64,000 bases of DNA, from assembly GCA_949288185.1 (NCBI GenBank), contig CASEIZ010000015.1, positions 1 to 64,000 on the forward strand, written 5' to 3'. Positions within the stretch are counted from its first letter, which is position 1, and every line of letters begins with the position of its first letter. The DNA is from an uncultured Eubacteriales bacterium. GTDB lineage: Bacteria > Bacillota > Clostridia > TANB77 > CAG-508. The position numbers and the translations under genes were made by a program. A model generated the notes under the pieces. That model had not been told where the DNA came from and ran no database searches. It saw only the letters and a list, made by a program, of their open reading frames with translations. This document shows, piece after piece, positions 47,475-56,836 of the stretch.

Positions 47475-48566
47475 ATGAAGTTAGGAATCGTTGGACTACC
47501 AAATGTAGGAAAAAGTACATTATTTAATAGTATAACAAAAGCAGGTGCAGAATGTGCAAATTATCCATTTTGTACAATAGAACCAAATGTCGGAGTAGTA
47601 CCTGTTCCAGATGAGAGATTAGATGTATTAACCAATATGTATCATCCACAAAAAACAACACATGCAGTTATTGAATTTGTGGATATAGCAGGATTGGTAA
47701 AAGGAGCAAGTAAAGGAGAAGGACTAGGAAATAAATTTTTATCACATATTCGTGAAACAGATGCCATATGTGAGGTGGTAAGATGTTTTGAGGATTCTAA
47801 TATTGTACATGTTGATGGAAATATAGATCCAGTAAGAGATATTGAAACCATTAATTTAGAATTGATATTTGCAGATATCGAAACTGTTAACAAACGATTA
47901 GATAAAGCAAAGAAAAATTTAAAAGCTGATAAAAAATATCAAGAAGAAATTGATTTATTAGAAAAAATAAAAGAAAATCTAGAAAATGGAATTTCAGCAA
48001 GAGCTATTGATTTTAATGAGGATGAGCAGGCTTTAGTAAAAGATATGTTTTTATTAACAACAAAACCAATATTATATATTGCAAATGTATCTGAAGAACA
48101 ACTTAGTGATGCGGAAAATGACCAATTAGTTAAAAAAGTAAAAGAATATGCTGCAAAAGAAAAAGCAGAAGTAATACCATTATGTGTAAAAGTGGAAGAA
48201 GAATTATCAGGACTAGATGATAATGATAAAAAAGAAATGCTAGAAATGTTAGGATTAGAAGAATCAGGACTAGATAAAGTTATTAAGAAAAGTTATGACT
48301 TATTAGGTTTAATGTCATTCTTAACAGCTGGGGAACCAGAGGTAAGAGCATGGACAATTAAAAAAGGAACAAAAGCTCCACAAGCAGCAGGAAAGATACA
48401 TTCAGATATTGAAAGAGGTTTTATCAAAGCAGAGGTGGTTTCTTTTAAAGACTTAGTAGAACAAGGTTCAATGGTTGCAGCAAAAGAAAAGGGATTAGTT
48501 AGATCAGAAGGAAAAGATTACATTATGCAAGATGGAGATATTGTGTTATTTAAATTTAATGTATAA
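47475..48566 (+). CDS. ychF: Ribosome-binding GTPase/ATPase YchF
   Basis: 363 residues. G1 GLPNVGKSTLF, ANYPFCTIEPN, G3 VDIAGLVKGAS, a coiled-coil insert, and the C-terminal TGS domain ending DGDIVLFKFNV. YchF (OLA1) hydrolyses ATP in preference to GTP and binds ribosomes. Complete and typical. Start MKLGIVGLPN after AAGAGGG. Confidence 0.96.
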   Translation: MKLGIVGLPNVGKSTLFNSITKAGAECANYPFCTIEPNVGVVPVPDERLDVLTNMYHPQKTTHAVIEFVDIAGLVKGASKGEGLGNKFLSHIRETDAICEVVRCFEDSNIVHVDGNIDPVRDIETINLELIFADIETVNKRLDKAKKNLKADKKYQEEIDLLEKIKENLENGISARAIDFNEDEQALVKDMFLLTTKPILYIANVSEEQLSDAENDQLVKKVKEYAAKEKAEVIPLCVKVEEELSGLDDNDKKEMLEMLGLEESGLDKVIKKSYDLLGLMSFLTAGEPEVRAWTIKKGTKAPQAAGKIHSDIERGFIKAEVVSFKDLVEQGSMVAAKEKGLVRSEGKDYIMQDGDIVLFKFNV

Positions 48567-48580
48567 GATGTCTAACTTTT

Positions 48581-48643
48581 TTGTATAGAGAATATTTTAT
48601 ATATGATCAAGATAAAAGTCGATTTTTCTATACAATCATAAAG
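48581..48643. repeat. TGTATAGA hairpin after ychF
   Basis: TTGTATAGAGAATATTTTA and GATTTTTCTATACAA can pair around TATGATCAAGATAAAAGTC. It resembles the hairpins near 37563 and 30304. It may act as ychF terminator. Confidence 0.55.
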
Positions 48644-48763
48644 GTTATGTTCTTGTAACAAAAATGTAATAAAAAAAATTAAAAAATGTATTGACGAAAA
48701 AATAAAATAAGTATATTATAATGGTAATGTAAACAAAAGATAGACAATAGTGTGTTTGTAGAC

Positions 48764-48792
48764 TTGCAATTATTAAAAAAACATGATATAAT
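48764..48792 (+). promoter_or_regulatory. Promoter of the LPXTG-protein gene
   Basis: TTGCAA (48764-48769), 17-base spacer, TATAAT (48787-48792). A second possible promoter (TTGACG at 48691) lies upstream. Confidence 0.55.
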
Positions 48793-48848
48793 AATAATTG
48801 TTTGTAGAGTATTAAAAAAATATACTATTTGAAGTAAGGAGAGGTAAT

Positions 48849-49229
48849 ATGAAAAAATCAATTATTTTAAAAAGTTTTTTAGTAATTTTAACGTGTGCAA
48901 TGCTTATATTTGCAATAACACCAGTATATGCAGCAACAGATGAAGGATTTGAGGATATATTATCAGATAATACCTCAAATACAGGTAATACATCAAATAC
49001 AGGAAACACAAATTCTGGAAATACAAATACAAGAAATACAAATACTAATTCAAGTAATGTTCAAAACTTAAATGCATTAAGAAATACAAGTAATACTGCT
49101 AACAGATCTAATACTTTACCAAATACAGGTATAGCAGATTCTTTACCAACAGTATTATTAGTTGTTATATTTGCAATTTCAGCAGTTTATGCATATAAGA
49201 AAATAAAAGATTATAGAAATATCGATTAA
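48849..49229 (+). CDS. Small sortase substrate with LPNTG anchor and Asn/Thr repeats
   Basis: 126 residues. Signal peptide (MKKSIILKSFLVILTCAMLI, cleaved after VYA-A), a 60-residue Asn/Thr/Ser low-complexity region (NTGNTSNTGNTNSGNT type), then LPNTG, a membrane helix and a basic tail YKKIKDYRNID, the full cell-wall-sorting signal. Its convergent neighbour is a class D sortase, probably its own enzyme. Likely a short spacer-like surface protein or spore-coat/peptidoglycan component. Confidence 0.88.
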   Translation: MKKSIILKSFLVILTCAMLIFAITPVYAATDEGFEDILSDNTSNTGNTSNTGNTNSGNTNTRNTNTNSSNVQNLNALRNTSNTANRSNTLPNTGIADSLPTVLLVVIFAISAVYAYKKIKDYRNID

Positions 49230-49233
49230 TAAT

Positions 49234-49267
49234 AAAAATTGAAGATGGTTATCCATCTTCAATTTTT
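49234..49267. terminator. Bidirectional terminator between LPXTG protein and sortase
   Basis: AAAAATTGAAGATGG TTAT CCATCTTCAATTTTT, 15-bp perfect stem; the sortase stop codon lies inside. Confidence 0.9.
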
Positions 49268-49941
49268 GCTTTTATAATCATTCGATTTCCATTAAAATTA
49301 TTACATGTAACTAAGGTTAATTCAAAAGAACTTGTAAGTGTATCATATACTGGAGATAGATCATCAGATTTTACTTCATAATTTTTAATAACAGAATATA
49401 TATATTGATTATCAGAAGTATCATATATATATATTTTATCATCTATAGTTAAATCCTTAATTTTACTAAAAAATTTATCATTATCATAATTATGACCAGC
49501 AATACATAAATTGAAATTATTAGAATTTGTAGAAGGAAAATCCCCATAAAATCGACATGGAGAAGTTTTTAATAATTCATCAGTTAGTTCATTAAAAATG
49601 GGATAAGAGATATTTAATACTGGAATTTCAATGATACCAATAATACTATTAGGTTCAAGATGAGTAGCATTTGTTGTACCATCATTCGTATTAGCAGAAT
49701 ACAATTTGGTAATACTATAATTATTAATTAATAAATTAGAAAAGTCTTCTTCATGATTTAAAGAAATTTTGTAATAGGTAAATACAGAAGTAATGATAAG
49801 GATAGCAAGAATGGAGAGGAAAAATTGAATATTCAAAATTTTTTTATGTGAATGTTTTTTAGAAGGGATTGTATATTTATTTTTAGAATCTTCTGATTGG
49901 TCAATATGTTTATTTAAGTCTATATTAATAATTTGATTCAT
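49249..49941 (-). CDS. srtD: Class D sortase
   Basis: 230 residues. Basic N-terminus, one membrane helix (about 38-58), then sortase fold: IGIIEIPVLNISYPIFNELT, CIAGHNYDND (catalytic His), LTLVTCNNFNGNRMIIKAKI (catalytic Cys in TLVTC, Arg in NRMII). It cleaves the LPXTG Thr-Gly bond and joins the protein to peptidoglycan outside the membrane. Its substrate lies directly opposite. Class D sortases are common in spore-forming Firmicutes. Confidence 0.9.
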   Translation of the reverse strand: MNQIINIDLNKHIDQSEDSKNKYTIPSKKHSHKKILNIQFFLSILAILIITSVFTYYKISLNHEEDFSNLLINNYSITKLYSANTNDGTTNATHLEPNSIIGIIEIPVLNISYPIFNELTDELLKTSPCRFYGDFPSTNSNNFNLCIAGHNYDNDKFFSKIKDLTIDDKIYIYDTSDNQYIYSVIKNYEVKSDDLSPVYDTLTSSFELTLVTCNNFNGNRMIIKAKIEDG

Positions 49942-49963
49942 GCAAATCCATTCCTTTCATTCT

Positions 49964-49995
49964 GTTATAAGAAAAATCAAAGATTTTTCTATAAC
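49964..49995. repeat. GTTATAAGAAAAATC hairpin upstream of the sortase gene
   Basis: GTTATAAGAAAAATC / GATTTTTCTATAAC pair with a short AAA loop, 23 bases before the sortase start. Small member of the TATAGAAAAATC hairpin group. Confidence 0.6.
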
Positions 49996-50171
49996 GTCAA
50001 TCTTTGAATGATACTTCTATTAATTATTAGTATTTCCGCATATAATAAAAATATGATAGATATAGAAAATAAAAAAATGGAAATTGATAAAAGAAAAAAT
50101 TTACAGATTTAGTTAAATTTGAAAAAATAGGGGACATTTTGTATAATGTCAATATATAGGAGGTTTTTAAT

Positions 50172-50630
50172 ATGGTAGAAAGAAATTGTGAATTAACAGT
50201 AAGAGTGGCAGGAATGATTCCAATGAATGGCGGATTTGCATTTATGCATAGGAAAAATGTGATACGAAACAAAGATTATCAAGAATATTATACCTTTCCA
50301 GGAGGACATTTGGAAAAAGGAGAAACACTAGAAGAAGGTGTTATAAGAGAGATTAAAGAAGAATTTGGTATTAACGTAAAAGTAGTAAGAAAATTATATG
50401 AATTAAAAAATGATAAATTAAATATGAAAGAATATTTCTTTTTATGTGAATACATAGATGGAGAATTTGGAACTGGAAATGGAGAAGAATTTTCAAATAA
50501 TCCAGCATATAAGGATTTTGGAGAATATATACCTGAGATTGTGAAATCAGAAAATATAGCAAATCTAATTTTATTACCTTTAGAAATAAAGGAAAAATTT
50601 GTACAAGATTTACAAGAAGGAAACCTATAA
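50172..50630 (+). CDS. NUDIX hydrolase
   Basis: 152 residues. Nudix box GGHLEKGETLEEGVIREIKE followed by EFGI (about residues 43-66), complete. N-terminal LTVRVAGMIPMNGGFAFMHR fits MutT-like proteins. Substrate unknown. AGGAGG lies 9 bases before ATG 50172. Flanked downstream by repeat H; a second NUDIX gene is at 37698. Confidence 0.9.
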   Translation: MVERNCELTVRVAGMIPMNGGFAFMHRKNVIRNKDYQEYYTFPGGHLEKGETLEEGVIREIKEEFGINVKVVRKLYELKNDKLNMKEYFFLCEYIDGEFGTGNGEEFSNNPAYKDFGEYIPEIVKSENIANLILLPLEIKEKFVQDLQEGNL

Positions 50631-50638
50631 CATATGTT

Positions 50639-50866
50639 GTTACAGTTTAGAGTTCCCCTCTGAGCGGAGCAATATATTATATTTTTATGCTTCTCGGCTA
50701 CCCTTCAATTCCCGTTTAAGAAATTCTAATATCTAAATCGTAACAATACCCGGAAACAGGACCCTTTACGACTTAAATATAAGAATTTCTAAAACGATTC
50801 CGGTCGCATTCAAATCATAAAAATATAATATATTGCTCCGCTCAGAGGGGAACTCTGAACTGTAAC
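50639..50866. repeat. Large inverted repeat H (51-bp arms)
   Basis: Arms 50639-50689 and 50816-50866 (one mismatch; start GTTACAGTTTAGAGTTCCCC). The centre contains TTCTCGGCTACCC (the CTCGGCT motif of repeats D, E and G) and imperfect inner pairs GAAATTCTAATA / TAAGAATTTCT. It occupies most of the 325-base gap before lexA. No gene seen. Confidence 0.9.
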
Positions 50867-50906
50867 CATATGTTTGAAATAATTTCTAAAAAAATCAAAA
50901 ATTTGT

Positions 50907-50935
50907 TTGACATTTTTTTGTTTGTATGATATGAT
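50907..50935 (+). promoter_or_regulatory. lexA promoter
   Basis: TTGACA (50907-50912), 17-base spacer, TATGAT (50930-50935). No clear GAAC-N4-GTTC box was found here; AAATTTGTTT overlaps the -35 and is only a half-match. Confidence 0.6.
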
Positions 50936-50965
50936 GAGACAAAATAGGAGAATGGAGTGAAGAAA

Positions 50966-51616
50966 ATGCCAAAAAAGAAACCAGAATTAAATAGAAGAGA
51001 AAAATCAATTTTACATTTTATCGAAAAACAAATCATGACACAAGGATATCCACCATCAGTAAGAGAAATCGGAAAAGCTGTTGGATTAAACTCAACAGCA
51101 ACTGTACATGGTTATTTAGCAAAACTAGAAGAAAAAGGATATATTAAGAAAAAAGACAAAAAAGGAAGAACTTTAAGATTATTAAAAGGTGCTTCAGGAG
51201 AAGCTAAAGTAACATCAAGTAAAGATTTCTATACACAAAAAGAGTTGGTAGAAGTTCCAATTATAGGAAAAATAACAGCAGGAGAGCCAATATTAGCTGT
51301 GGAAAATATTACAGATACATTTCCAATTCCAATTGACTTTGTTGGAAACTCAGAAAGCTTTATGTTAACTGTTAGAGGAGAAAGTATGATAGAAGCTGGA
51401 ATATTAGATGGAGACTATATTCTTGTAAAAAGACAAAATACAGCCAATAACGGAGAAATTGTTGTCGCTTTAATAGGAGATGAAGCAACAGTTAAAACAT
51501 TCTATAAAGAAACAGACCATATCAGATTACAACCAGAAAACTCTACAATGGATCCTATTATTGTACCAGATTGTGAGATATTGGGAAAAGTTGCAGGTGT
51601 ATTTAGAAAAATGTAA
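50966..51616 (+). CDS. lexA: SOS repressor LexA
   Basis: About 216 residues. N-terminal winged helix [20 protein letters not shown] and [20 protein letters not shown], cleavage site Ala-Gly in KITAGEPI, catalytic Ser in [10 protein letters not shown] and Lys in DEATVKTFY. RecA-ssDNA triggers self-cleavage and derepression of repair genes; recA and uvrA here carry possible LexA boxes. ATG 50966 after GGAG is preferred; a GTG at 50957 is also possible. Confidence 0.95.
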   Translation: MPKKKPELNRREKSILHFIEKQIMTQGYPPSVREIGKAVGLNSTATVHGYLAKLEEKGYIKKKDKKGRTLRLLKGASGEAKVTSSKDFYTQKELVEVPIIGKITAGEPILAVENITDTFPIPIDFVGNSESFMLTVRGESMIEAGILDGDYILVKRQNTANNGEIVVALIGDEATVKTFYKETDHIRLQPENSTMDPIIVPDCEILGKVAGVFRKM

Positions 51617-51658
51617 ATAATAAAATTCACAAAAATTTCACAATACAGATATTGACTA

Positions 51659-51700
51659 ATGACACTGTGTCACATACAATAAATAGTACAGTGTCATTTT
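51659..51700 (+). terminator. lexA terminator
   Basis: AATGACACTGTG ... TACAGTGTCATTTTATTT, about 10-bp stem with T tail. Confidence 0.75.
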
Positions 51701-51766
51701 ATTTGTCTAAAAACGGTTTATAGATATAGCCTAAAAAATCTAAATAAAGGAAAGAAGGAGAGAAAT

Positions 51767-54043
51767 ATGCTAAAAGTATTAAAAAACTTAAAAAAATCAC
51801 TAGGAGCAGTTATTGTAATTGTTATATTACTATGTGTGCAAGCTTCAACAGATTTAGCATTACCAGATTATACTTCAAAGATTGTTAACGAAGGTATACA
51901 AGCAGGTGGAATTACAAGTGCTATACCAGAAGTTATATCTAAAGAAGATATGGATGCACTTCTTGTGTTTACAGATAAAGATGATGAAATATTAGACAAT
52001 TATACAATGGTTTCAACATCTAATGGAGAGAAATATGAAACACAAGAACAACATGAAGAAAAAATGATAAAAAAATATTTTGGTAATGATTACCAGGTTC
52101 AAGCAGATACGATTTATATTTTAAAAGATATTGATGAAGAACAAGAAGAAGCTTTAACAGGAATCATTGTAGATCCATTAATGGAAATGACAACTGTAAC
52201 AAGTGAAGAAACAGCAAATCAAATAAAAGAACAATTGTTACAAAATGTTCCAGAAGCTCAAAGAGAATATATTCAAAATATGTCATTAATGGAAATGATT
52301 GCACAAATGCCAGAAGAGCAAAAAACGCAAGTTTTAGCAGAATTCACAAAACAAATTGAAGAAATGAATGATTCTATTAAGGAACAAGCTGCTATTTCTT
52401 CTGTAAAACAAGTGTATATGAATGCAGGCGCTGATACAGATAAAATACAAAATGACTATATTTTAAAAACTGGATTGCAAATGCTAGGAATTGCTTTAAT
52501 TACAATGGTATGTGCTGTAACCATTATGTTATTATCTTCAAGAGTAGCAGCAAAATTAGGAAAAACTCTAAGAGAAAAAATATTTAAAAAGGTAACTAGT
52601 TTTTCAAATGCAGAATTAAATGAATTCTCAACAGCATCTCTAATTACACGTAGTACCAATGATGTACAACAAATCCAACAATTAATTACTTTATTATTTA
52701 GAGTTGTTGTTTATGCACCAATTATTGGTATAGGAGGAGTTATAAGAGTACTTACCAGTACAGATAGTTCAATGGCATGGATTATTGGAATTGCAATTGT
52801 TGCTATATTAATTATTGTAGGAACATTATTTGCTATTGCAATGCCTAAATTTAGAAAATTACAAGATTTAATAGACAAATTAAATGAAGTTTCAAGAGAA
52901 ATCCTTACAGGATTACCTGTTATAAGGGCATTTCATAAAGAGAAAAAAGAAGAAGCAAGATTTGATGTTGCCAATAAAGATTTAATGAAGGCCAACCTAT
53001 TTGTCAATAAAGCAATGTCTATGATGATGCCTTTATTGATGTTTATCATGAACTCTATTATGATATTAATTGTTTGGGTTGGAGGACATAATGTTGACCA
53101 AGGTGTTATGCAAGTTGGAGATATGATGGCATTTATCCAATATACAATGCAAATTGTTATGGCATTCTTAATGATATCTATGATTTCAATTATGCTTCCA
53201 AGAGCATCTGTTTCAGCAAGAAGAATTAATGAAGTTCTAGAGGCTGAACCAAGTATCAAAGATAAAAAAGAAACCAAAAAATTTGATCCAAGTAAAAAAG
53301 GATTAGTAGAATTTAAAAATGTTTCTTTCAGATATCCAGATGCAGATACAGAAATTTTAGAGGATATTAACTTTACAGCAGAACCAGGAAAAACAACAGC
53401 CATTATTGGTAGTACAGGAAGTGGTAAATCAACCGTTGTAAACTTAATCCCAAGATTTTATGATGTTACAGGTGGAGAATTATGCATTGATGGTGTGAAT
53501 GTAAAAGATGTGTCACAAAAAGATTTAAGAGATATTATCGGATTTGTGCCACAAAAAGGTGTATTATTCTCAGGAACAATCGAATCTAACATTAAATATT
53601 CTGATGAAACCATGTCAGATGAAAAAATGGTAGAAGCAGCAGAAATTGCTCAAGCAACAGAATTTATTAATGAAAAAGAAAAGAAATACCAAGACCCAAT
53701 TGCACAAGGTGGAGGAAATGTATCAGGTGGACAAAAACAAAGATTATCTATTGCAAGAGCCATTGCAAAAGATCCAGAAATCTTTGTATTTGATGATAGT
53801 TTCTCAGCATTAGACTTTAAGACAGACAGTACATTAAGAGAAGCTTTATCAACAAGAACAAAAAATAAAACTGTGATTATTGTTGCCCAAAGAATTAGTA
53901 CCATTTTAAATGCAGACCAAATTATTGTATTAGAAGAAGGAAAAATGGTTGGAATGGGTACACATGAAGAATTGATGAAAAATAATGAAACTTATAGGCA
54001 AATTGCCTTATCACAATTGTCTGAAGAAGAATTAGGGAGGTAA
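51767..54043 (+). CDS. ABC exporter, first half of a heterodimer (degenerate ATPase site)
   Basis: 758 residues: TMD-NBD. The first helix is followed by an unusually large insertion (about 45-225, acidic and Met/Gln-rich) before the remaining five helices, making it longer than the usual ~580. NBD: Walker A GSTGSGKSTVV, signature VSGGQKQRLS, and Walker B IFVFDDSFSALD in which the catalytic Glu is Asp, marking the degenerate partner of a TM287/288 or BmrCD-like pair. Its partner starts 5 bases downstream. Probable multidrug or lipid/peptide exporter in the membrane. Confidence 0.9.
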   Translation: MLKVLKNLKKSLGAVIVIVILLCVQASTDLALPDYTSKIVNEGIQAGGITSAIPEVISKEDMDALLVFTDKDDEILDNYTMVSTSNGEKYETQEQHEEKMIKKYFGNDYQVQADTIYILKDIDEEQEEALTGIIVDPLMEMTTVTSEETANQIKEQLLQNVPEAQREYIQNMSLMEMIAQMPEEQKTQVLAEFTKQIEEMNDSIKEQAAISSVKQVYMNAGADTDKIQNDYILKTGLQMLGIALITMVCAVTIMLLSSRVAAKLGKTLREKIFKKVTSFSNAELNEFSTASLITRSTNDVQQIQQLITLLFRVVVYAPIIGIGGVIRVLTSTDSSMAWIIGIAIVAILIIVGTLFAIAMPKFRKLQDLIDKLNEVSREILTGLPVIRAFHKEKKEEARFDVANKDLMKANLFVNKAMSMMMPLLMFIMNSIMILIVWVGGHNVDQGVMQVGDMMAFIQYTMQIVMAFLMISMISIMLPRASVSARRINEVLEAEPSIKDKKETKKFDPSKKGLVEFKNVSFRYPDADTEILEDINFTAEPGKTTAIIGSTGSGKSTVVNLIPRFYDVTGGELCIDGVNVKDVSQKDLRDIIGFVPQKGVLFSGTIESNIKYSDETMSDEKMVEAAEIAQATEFINEKEKKYQDPIAQGGGNVSGGQKQRLSIARAIAKDPEIFVFDDSFSALDFKTDSTLREALSTRTKNKTVIIVAQRISTILNADQIIVLEEGKMVGMGTHEELMKNNETYRQIALSQLSEEELGR

Positions 54044-54048
54044 GTAAT

Positions 54049-55866
54049 ATGCCAGGACCAATGGGAAGAGGAGCTCAAACAACTGAAAGAGCAAAAGATT
54101 TTAAGAAAACAACCAAAAAATTAATTCGTTCTTATTTAGCAAAATATAAAGTACCACTTATCATTGTTATGATATTTGCAATTGGTAGTACGATATTTAC
54201 CATTGTTGGACCTAAAATCTTAGGAAATGCAACTACAGAAATCTTTAATGGTTTGATCAGTAAATTAAGTGGTGGAACAGGAATTGATTTTGGAAAAGTC
54301 GGAACAATAGCATTAACCTTATTAGGGCTATATGTCATAAGTGCTATATTTTCATTTGTACAAGGATTTTTAATGACAAATGTGGCACAAAAAATCACAT
54401 ATAAAGTAAGAAATGATATAGCCGTAAAAATTAATAAATTACCAATGAAATATTTTGACAAAAAGACAAATGGAGAAGTTCTATCAATTATTACAAATGA
54501 TATAGACACATTAAGTATGAACTTGAATCAAAGTATTACACATATTATTACAGCAGTATGTACTATTATTGGTATTTTAGTGATGATGTTTTCTATTAGT
54601 TGGCAAATGACATTCATTTCATTAGTTATTTTACCAATAGCAGGAATATTAGTAACATTTATTGTAAAGAAATCTCAAAAATACTTTAATAAGCAACAAG
54701 ATTATTTAGGACATGTAAATGGTCAAGTAGAAGAAATATATGGTGGATTAAATATTGTAAAAGTATTTAATGCTGAAGAAAAAGTAACAAAAGACTTCGA
54801 AAAAGCCAATGATGAATTATATCATTCTGGATGGAAAGCACAATTTCTTTCAGGTTTAATGCATCCTGTTATGAACTTTATATCAAATGTAGGGTATGTA
54901 GCAGTAGCAGTAGCAGGTGGATATTTAGCAATTCAAGGAACCATTACAGTTGGAAATATACAAAGTTTTATACAATATAATAAACAATTTACACAACCAA
55001 TTAATCAACTTGCACAAATTTCTAACATGTTACAAGCCATGATGGCAGCAGCAGAAAGAATCTTTGAATTTTTAGAAGAACCAGAAGAGGAAGTAACTGC
55101 TAAAGGAAATATCGATACTTCTAAATTAAAAGGAAATGTAGAATTTAAACATGTTAAATTTGGATATGACCCAGAAAAAACCATTATAAAAGACTTCAAT
55201 GCTAAAGTACAAGAAGGACAAAAAATAGCAATTGTTGGACCAACAGGAGCAGGAAAAACCACAATGGTAAAATTGTTAATGCGTTTTTATGATGTAACAG
55301 ATGGAGAAATTGATGTGGATGGTCATAATGTAAAAGACTTTGATAGAGGAGAACTTCGTAAAATGTTTGGTATGGTTCTACAAGATACATGGTTATTTGG
55401 TGGAACAGTAGAAGAAAATATCAAATATAGTAAAGAAGATGCAACAGATACAGAAGTCGTAGAAGCAGCAAAAGCAGCACATGTACATCACTTTATCAAA
55501 ACTTTACCAAATGGATATCATTCTATGATAAATGAAGAATCAACAAATATATCAGCAGGTCAAAAGCAATTACTTACCATTGCCAGAGTTATATTAGCAG
55601 ATCCTAAGATATTAATATTGGATGAAGCAACCAGTTCAATTGATACAAGAACAGAAATACAAATACAATCAGCAATGGATAATCTAATGAAGGGAAGAAC
55701 AAGCTTTATTATTGCTCATAGATTATCAACTATAAAAAATGCAGATTTAATTTTAGTAATGAATCATGGAGATATTGTAGAACAAGGCACACATGATGAA
55801 CTACTTGCAAAAAACGGATTTTATGCTGATTTATATAATTCTCAATTCGAAGAAGTGGAAGAATAA
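54049..55866 (+). CDS. ABC exporter, second half of a heterodimer (catalytic ATPase)
   Basis: 605 residues. Six membrane helices (about 30-340), NBD with Walker A GPTGAGKTTMVK, Walker B ILILDEATSSID with the catalytic Glu, and H-loop IAHRLST. Its signature reads NISAGQKQL (SAGQ rather than SGGQ), the degenerate counterpart; so each composite ATP site has the complementary defect expected in heterodimers. Overlaps the GGGGACG repeat at its stop codon. Confidence 0.92.
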   Translation: MPGPMGRGAQTTERAKDFKKTTKKLIRSYLAKYKVPLIIVMIFAIGSTIFTIVGPKILGNATTEIFNGLISKLSGGTGIDFGKVGTIALTLLGLYVISAIFSFVQGFLMTNVAQKITYKVRNDIAVKINKLPMKYFDKKTNGEVLSIITNDIDTLSMNLNQSITHIITAVCTIIGILVMMFSISWQMTFISLVILPIAGILVTFIVKKSQKYFNKQQDYLGHVNGQVEEIYGGLNIVKVFNAEEKVTKDFEKANDELYHSGWKAQFLSGLMHPVMNFISNVGYVAVAVAGGYLAIQGTITVGNIQSFIQYNKQFTQPINQLAQISNMLQAMMAAAERIFEFLEEPEEEVTAKGNIDTSKLKGNVEFKHVKFGYDPEKTIIKDFNAKVQEGQKIAIVGPTGAGKTTMVKLLMRFYDVTDGEIDVDGHNVKDFDRGELRKMFGMVLQDTWLFGGTVEENIKYSKEDATDTEVVEAAKAAHVHHFIKTLPNGYHSMINEESTNISAGQKQLLTIARVILADPKILILDEATSSIDTRTEIQIQSAMDNLMKGRTSFIIAHRLSTIKNADLILVMNHGDIVEQGTHDELLAKNGFYADLYNSQFEEVEE

Positions 55867-55898
55867 TGTCCTTTTGGGGACGTTTCTGTTTGGGACAT
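55866..55898 (+). repeat. Short interspersed repeat, GGGGACGTTTC type
   Basis: 33 bases identical to 14171-14203, again beginning at the stop codon of the upstream gene. Confidence 0.88.
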
Positions 55899-55950
55899 TT
55901 TGGAATGTTTCCTTTTGGATATTTTAAATGATATGAGAAAATAAAAGAAT

Positions 55951-55975
55951 AAAAGGCATCGAAACGATGCCTTTT
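55951..55975. terminator. Terminator between the ABC exporter and Bax1-family genes
   Basis: AAAAGGCATCG AAA CGATGCCTTTT, 11-bp perfect stem with A-run and T-run, usable in both directions. Confidence 0.88.
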
Positions 55976-56021
55976 AAAATTTAGTTGATTTCAATATGGC
56001 ATATTCGCCATATTTAGAATG

Positions 56022-56699
56022 TTAGTTTCTTCTCTTTCCAAAAATAGAAAGAATTCTTAAGAAGATATTGATAAAATCAAGATATAATTGCATTGCACAA
56101 TAAATATATATTTTTTCTTGGTCAATATTTGGTTCTAATTGTAAAGCTTTCATTTTATTAATATCATAAACAGTAACTCCGAAAAATACTGCTAATATGA
56201 ACCAGTCTAGTATTAAATCTAATAAAGAACTATCAAAGAAAAATAAGTTGATTAAGCTAAGAACTAGACCAATAATCAAAAATACATTCAAGTAAGTATG
56301 CCAACTGCTTAAATCTTTATTAGTTTTATAGCCAATCAAACTTAAAACACCAAAAATCAAAGCAGAAGCAATAAATAAAGTGATAATTGAATTTAATTCA
56401 AAAACAGCAAAAATCACAGATAATGTGACACCATTTAATGCAGCATATACAAAATACAGGATACCAACAACAATAGGTGGTAACTTTCTAAATAGAAGAC
56501 TAAATAGTAGAACTGCTATTAGTTCTATAATGAGTAAACCAGTAAAAGAATTTTCTAATAAAATTGTGTAGAATAATCCTGAAGAATATGTATACCAAGC
56601 AATTAAAGCTGAACCTAATAGACCTAAGAACATCCAGAAAAATGTTTTTCCAAAAAGTTTATTCTCAGTAGGCATATTTTGAACTTCATTTTCTTCCAT
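56022..56699 (-). CDS. Bax inhibitor-1/YccA family membrane protein
   Basis: 225 residues with seven membrane helices and a polar N-terminus (MEENEVQNMPTENKLFGKTF). Conserved BI-1 features: YFVYAALNGVTLSVIFAVFE, FIASALIFGVLSLIGY, FGVTVYDINKMK and the C-terminal YLDFINIFLRILSIFGKRRN. Family members leak Ca2+/H+ and include the FtsH-interacting YccA. I chose ATG 56699 after AAAGGGG; longer in-frame starts have no ribosome site. Confidence 0.93.
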   Translation of the reverse strand: MEENEVQNMPTENKLFGKTFFWMFLGLLGSALIAWYTYSSGLFYTILLENSFTGLLIIELIAVLLFSLLFRKLPPIVVGILYFVYAALNGVTLSVIFAVFELNSIITLFIASALIFGVLSLIGYKTNKDLSSWHTYLNVFLIIGLVLSLINLFFFDSSLLDLILDWFILAVFFGVTVYDINKMKALQLEPNIDQEKIYIYCAMQLYLDFINIFLRILSIFGKRRN

Positions 56700-56836
56700 A
56701 TCAAAACCCCTTTCCATATTATATAAACTTAGTATACAGATAAAATAGAAAATATGCAATATATACAATGGAAAATTGTTTTGTCATAAATCTATTTATT
56801 GAAATTTAATTTAACATATGGCATAATAGATAAAAA

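Noticed and set aside
37471-50003. CRISPR array
   Set aside because: The repeats here are palindromic, irregularly spaced and not separated by unique spacers of constant length; no cas genes are present.
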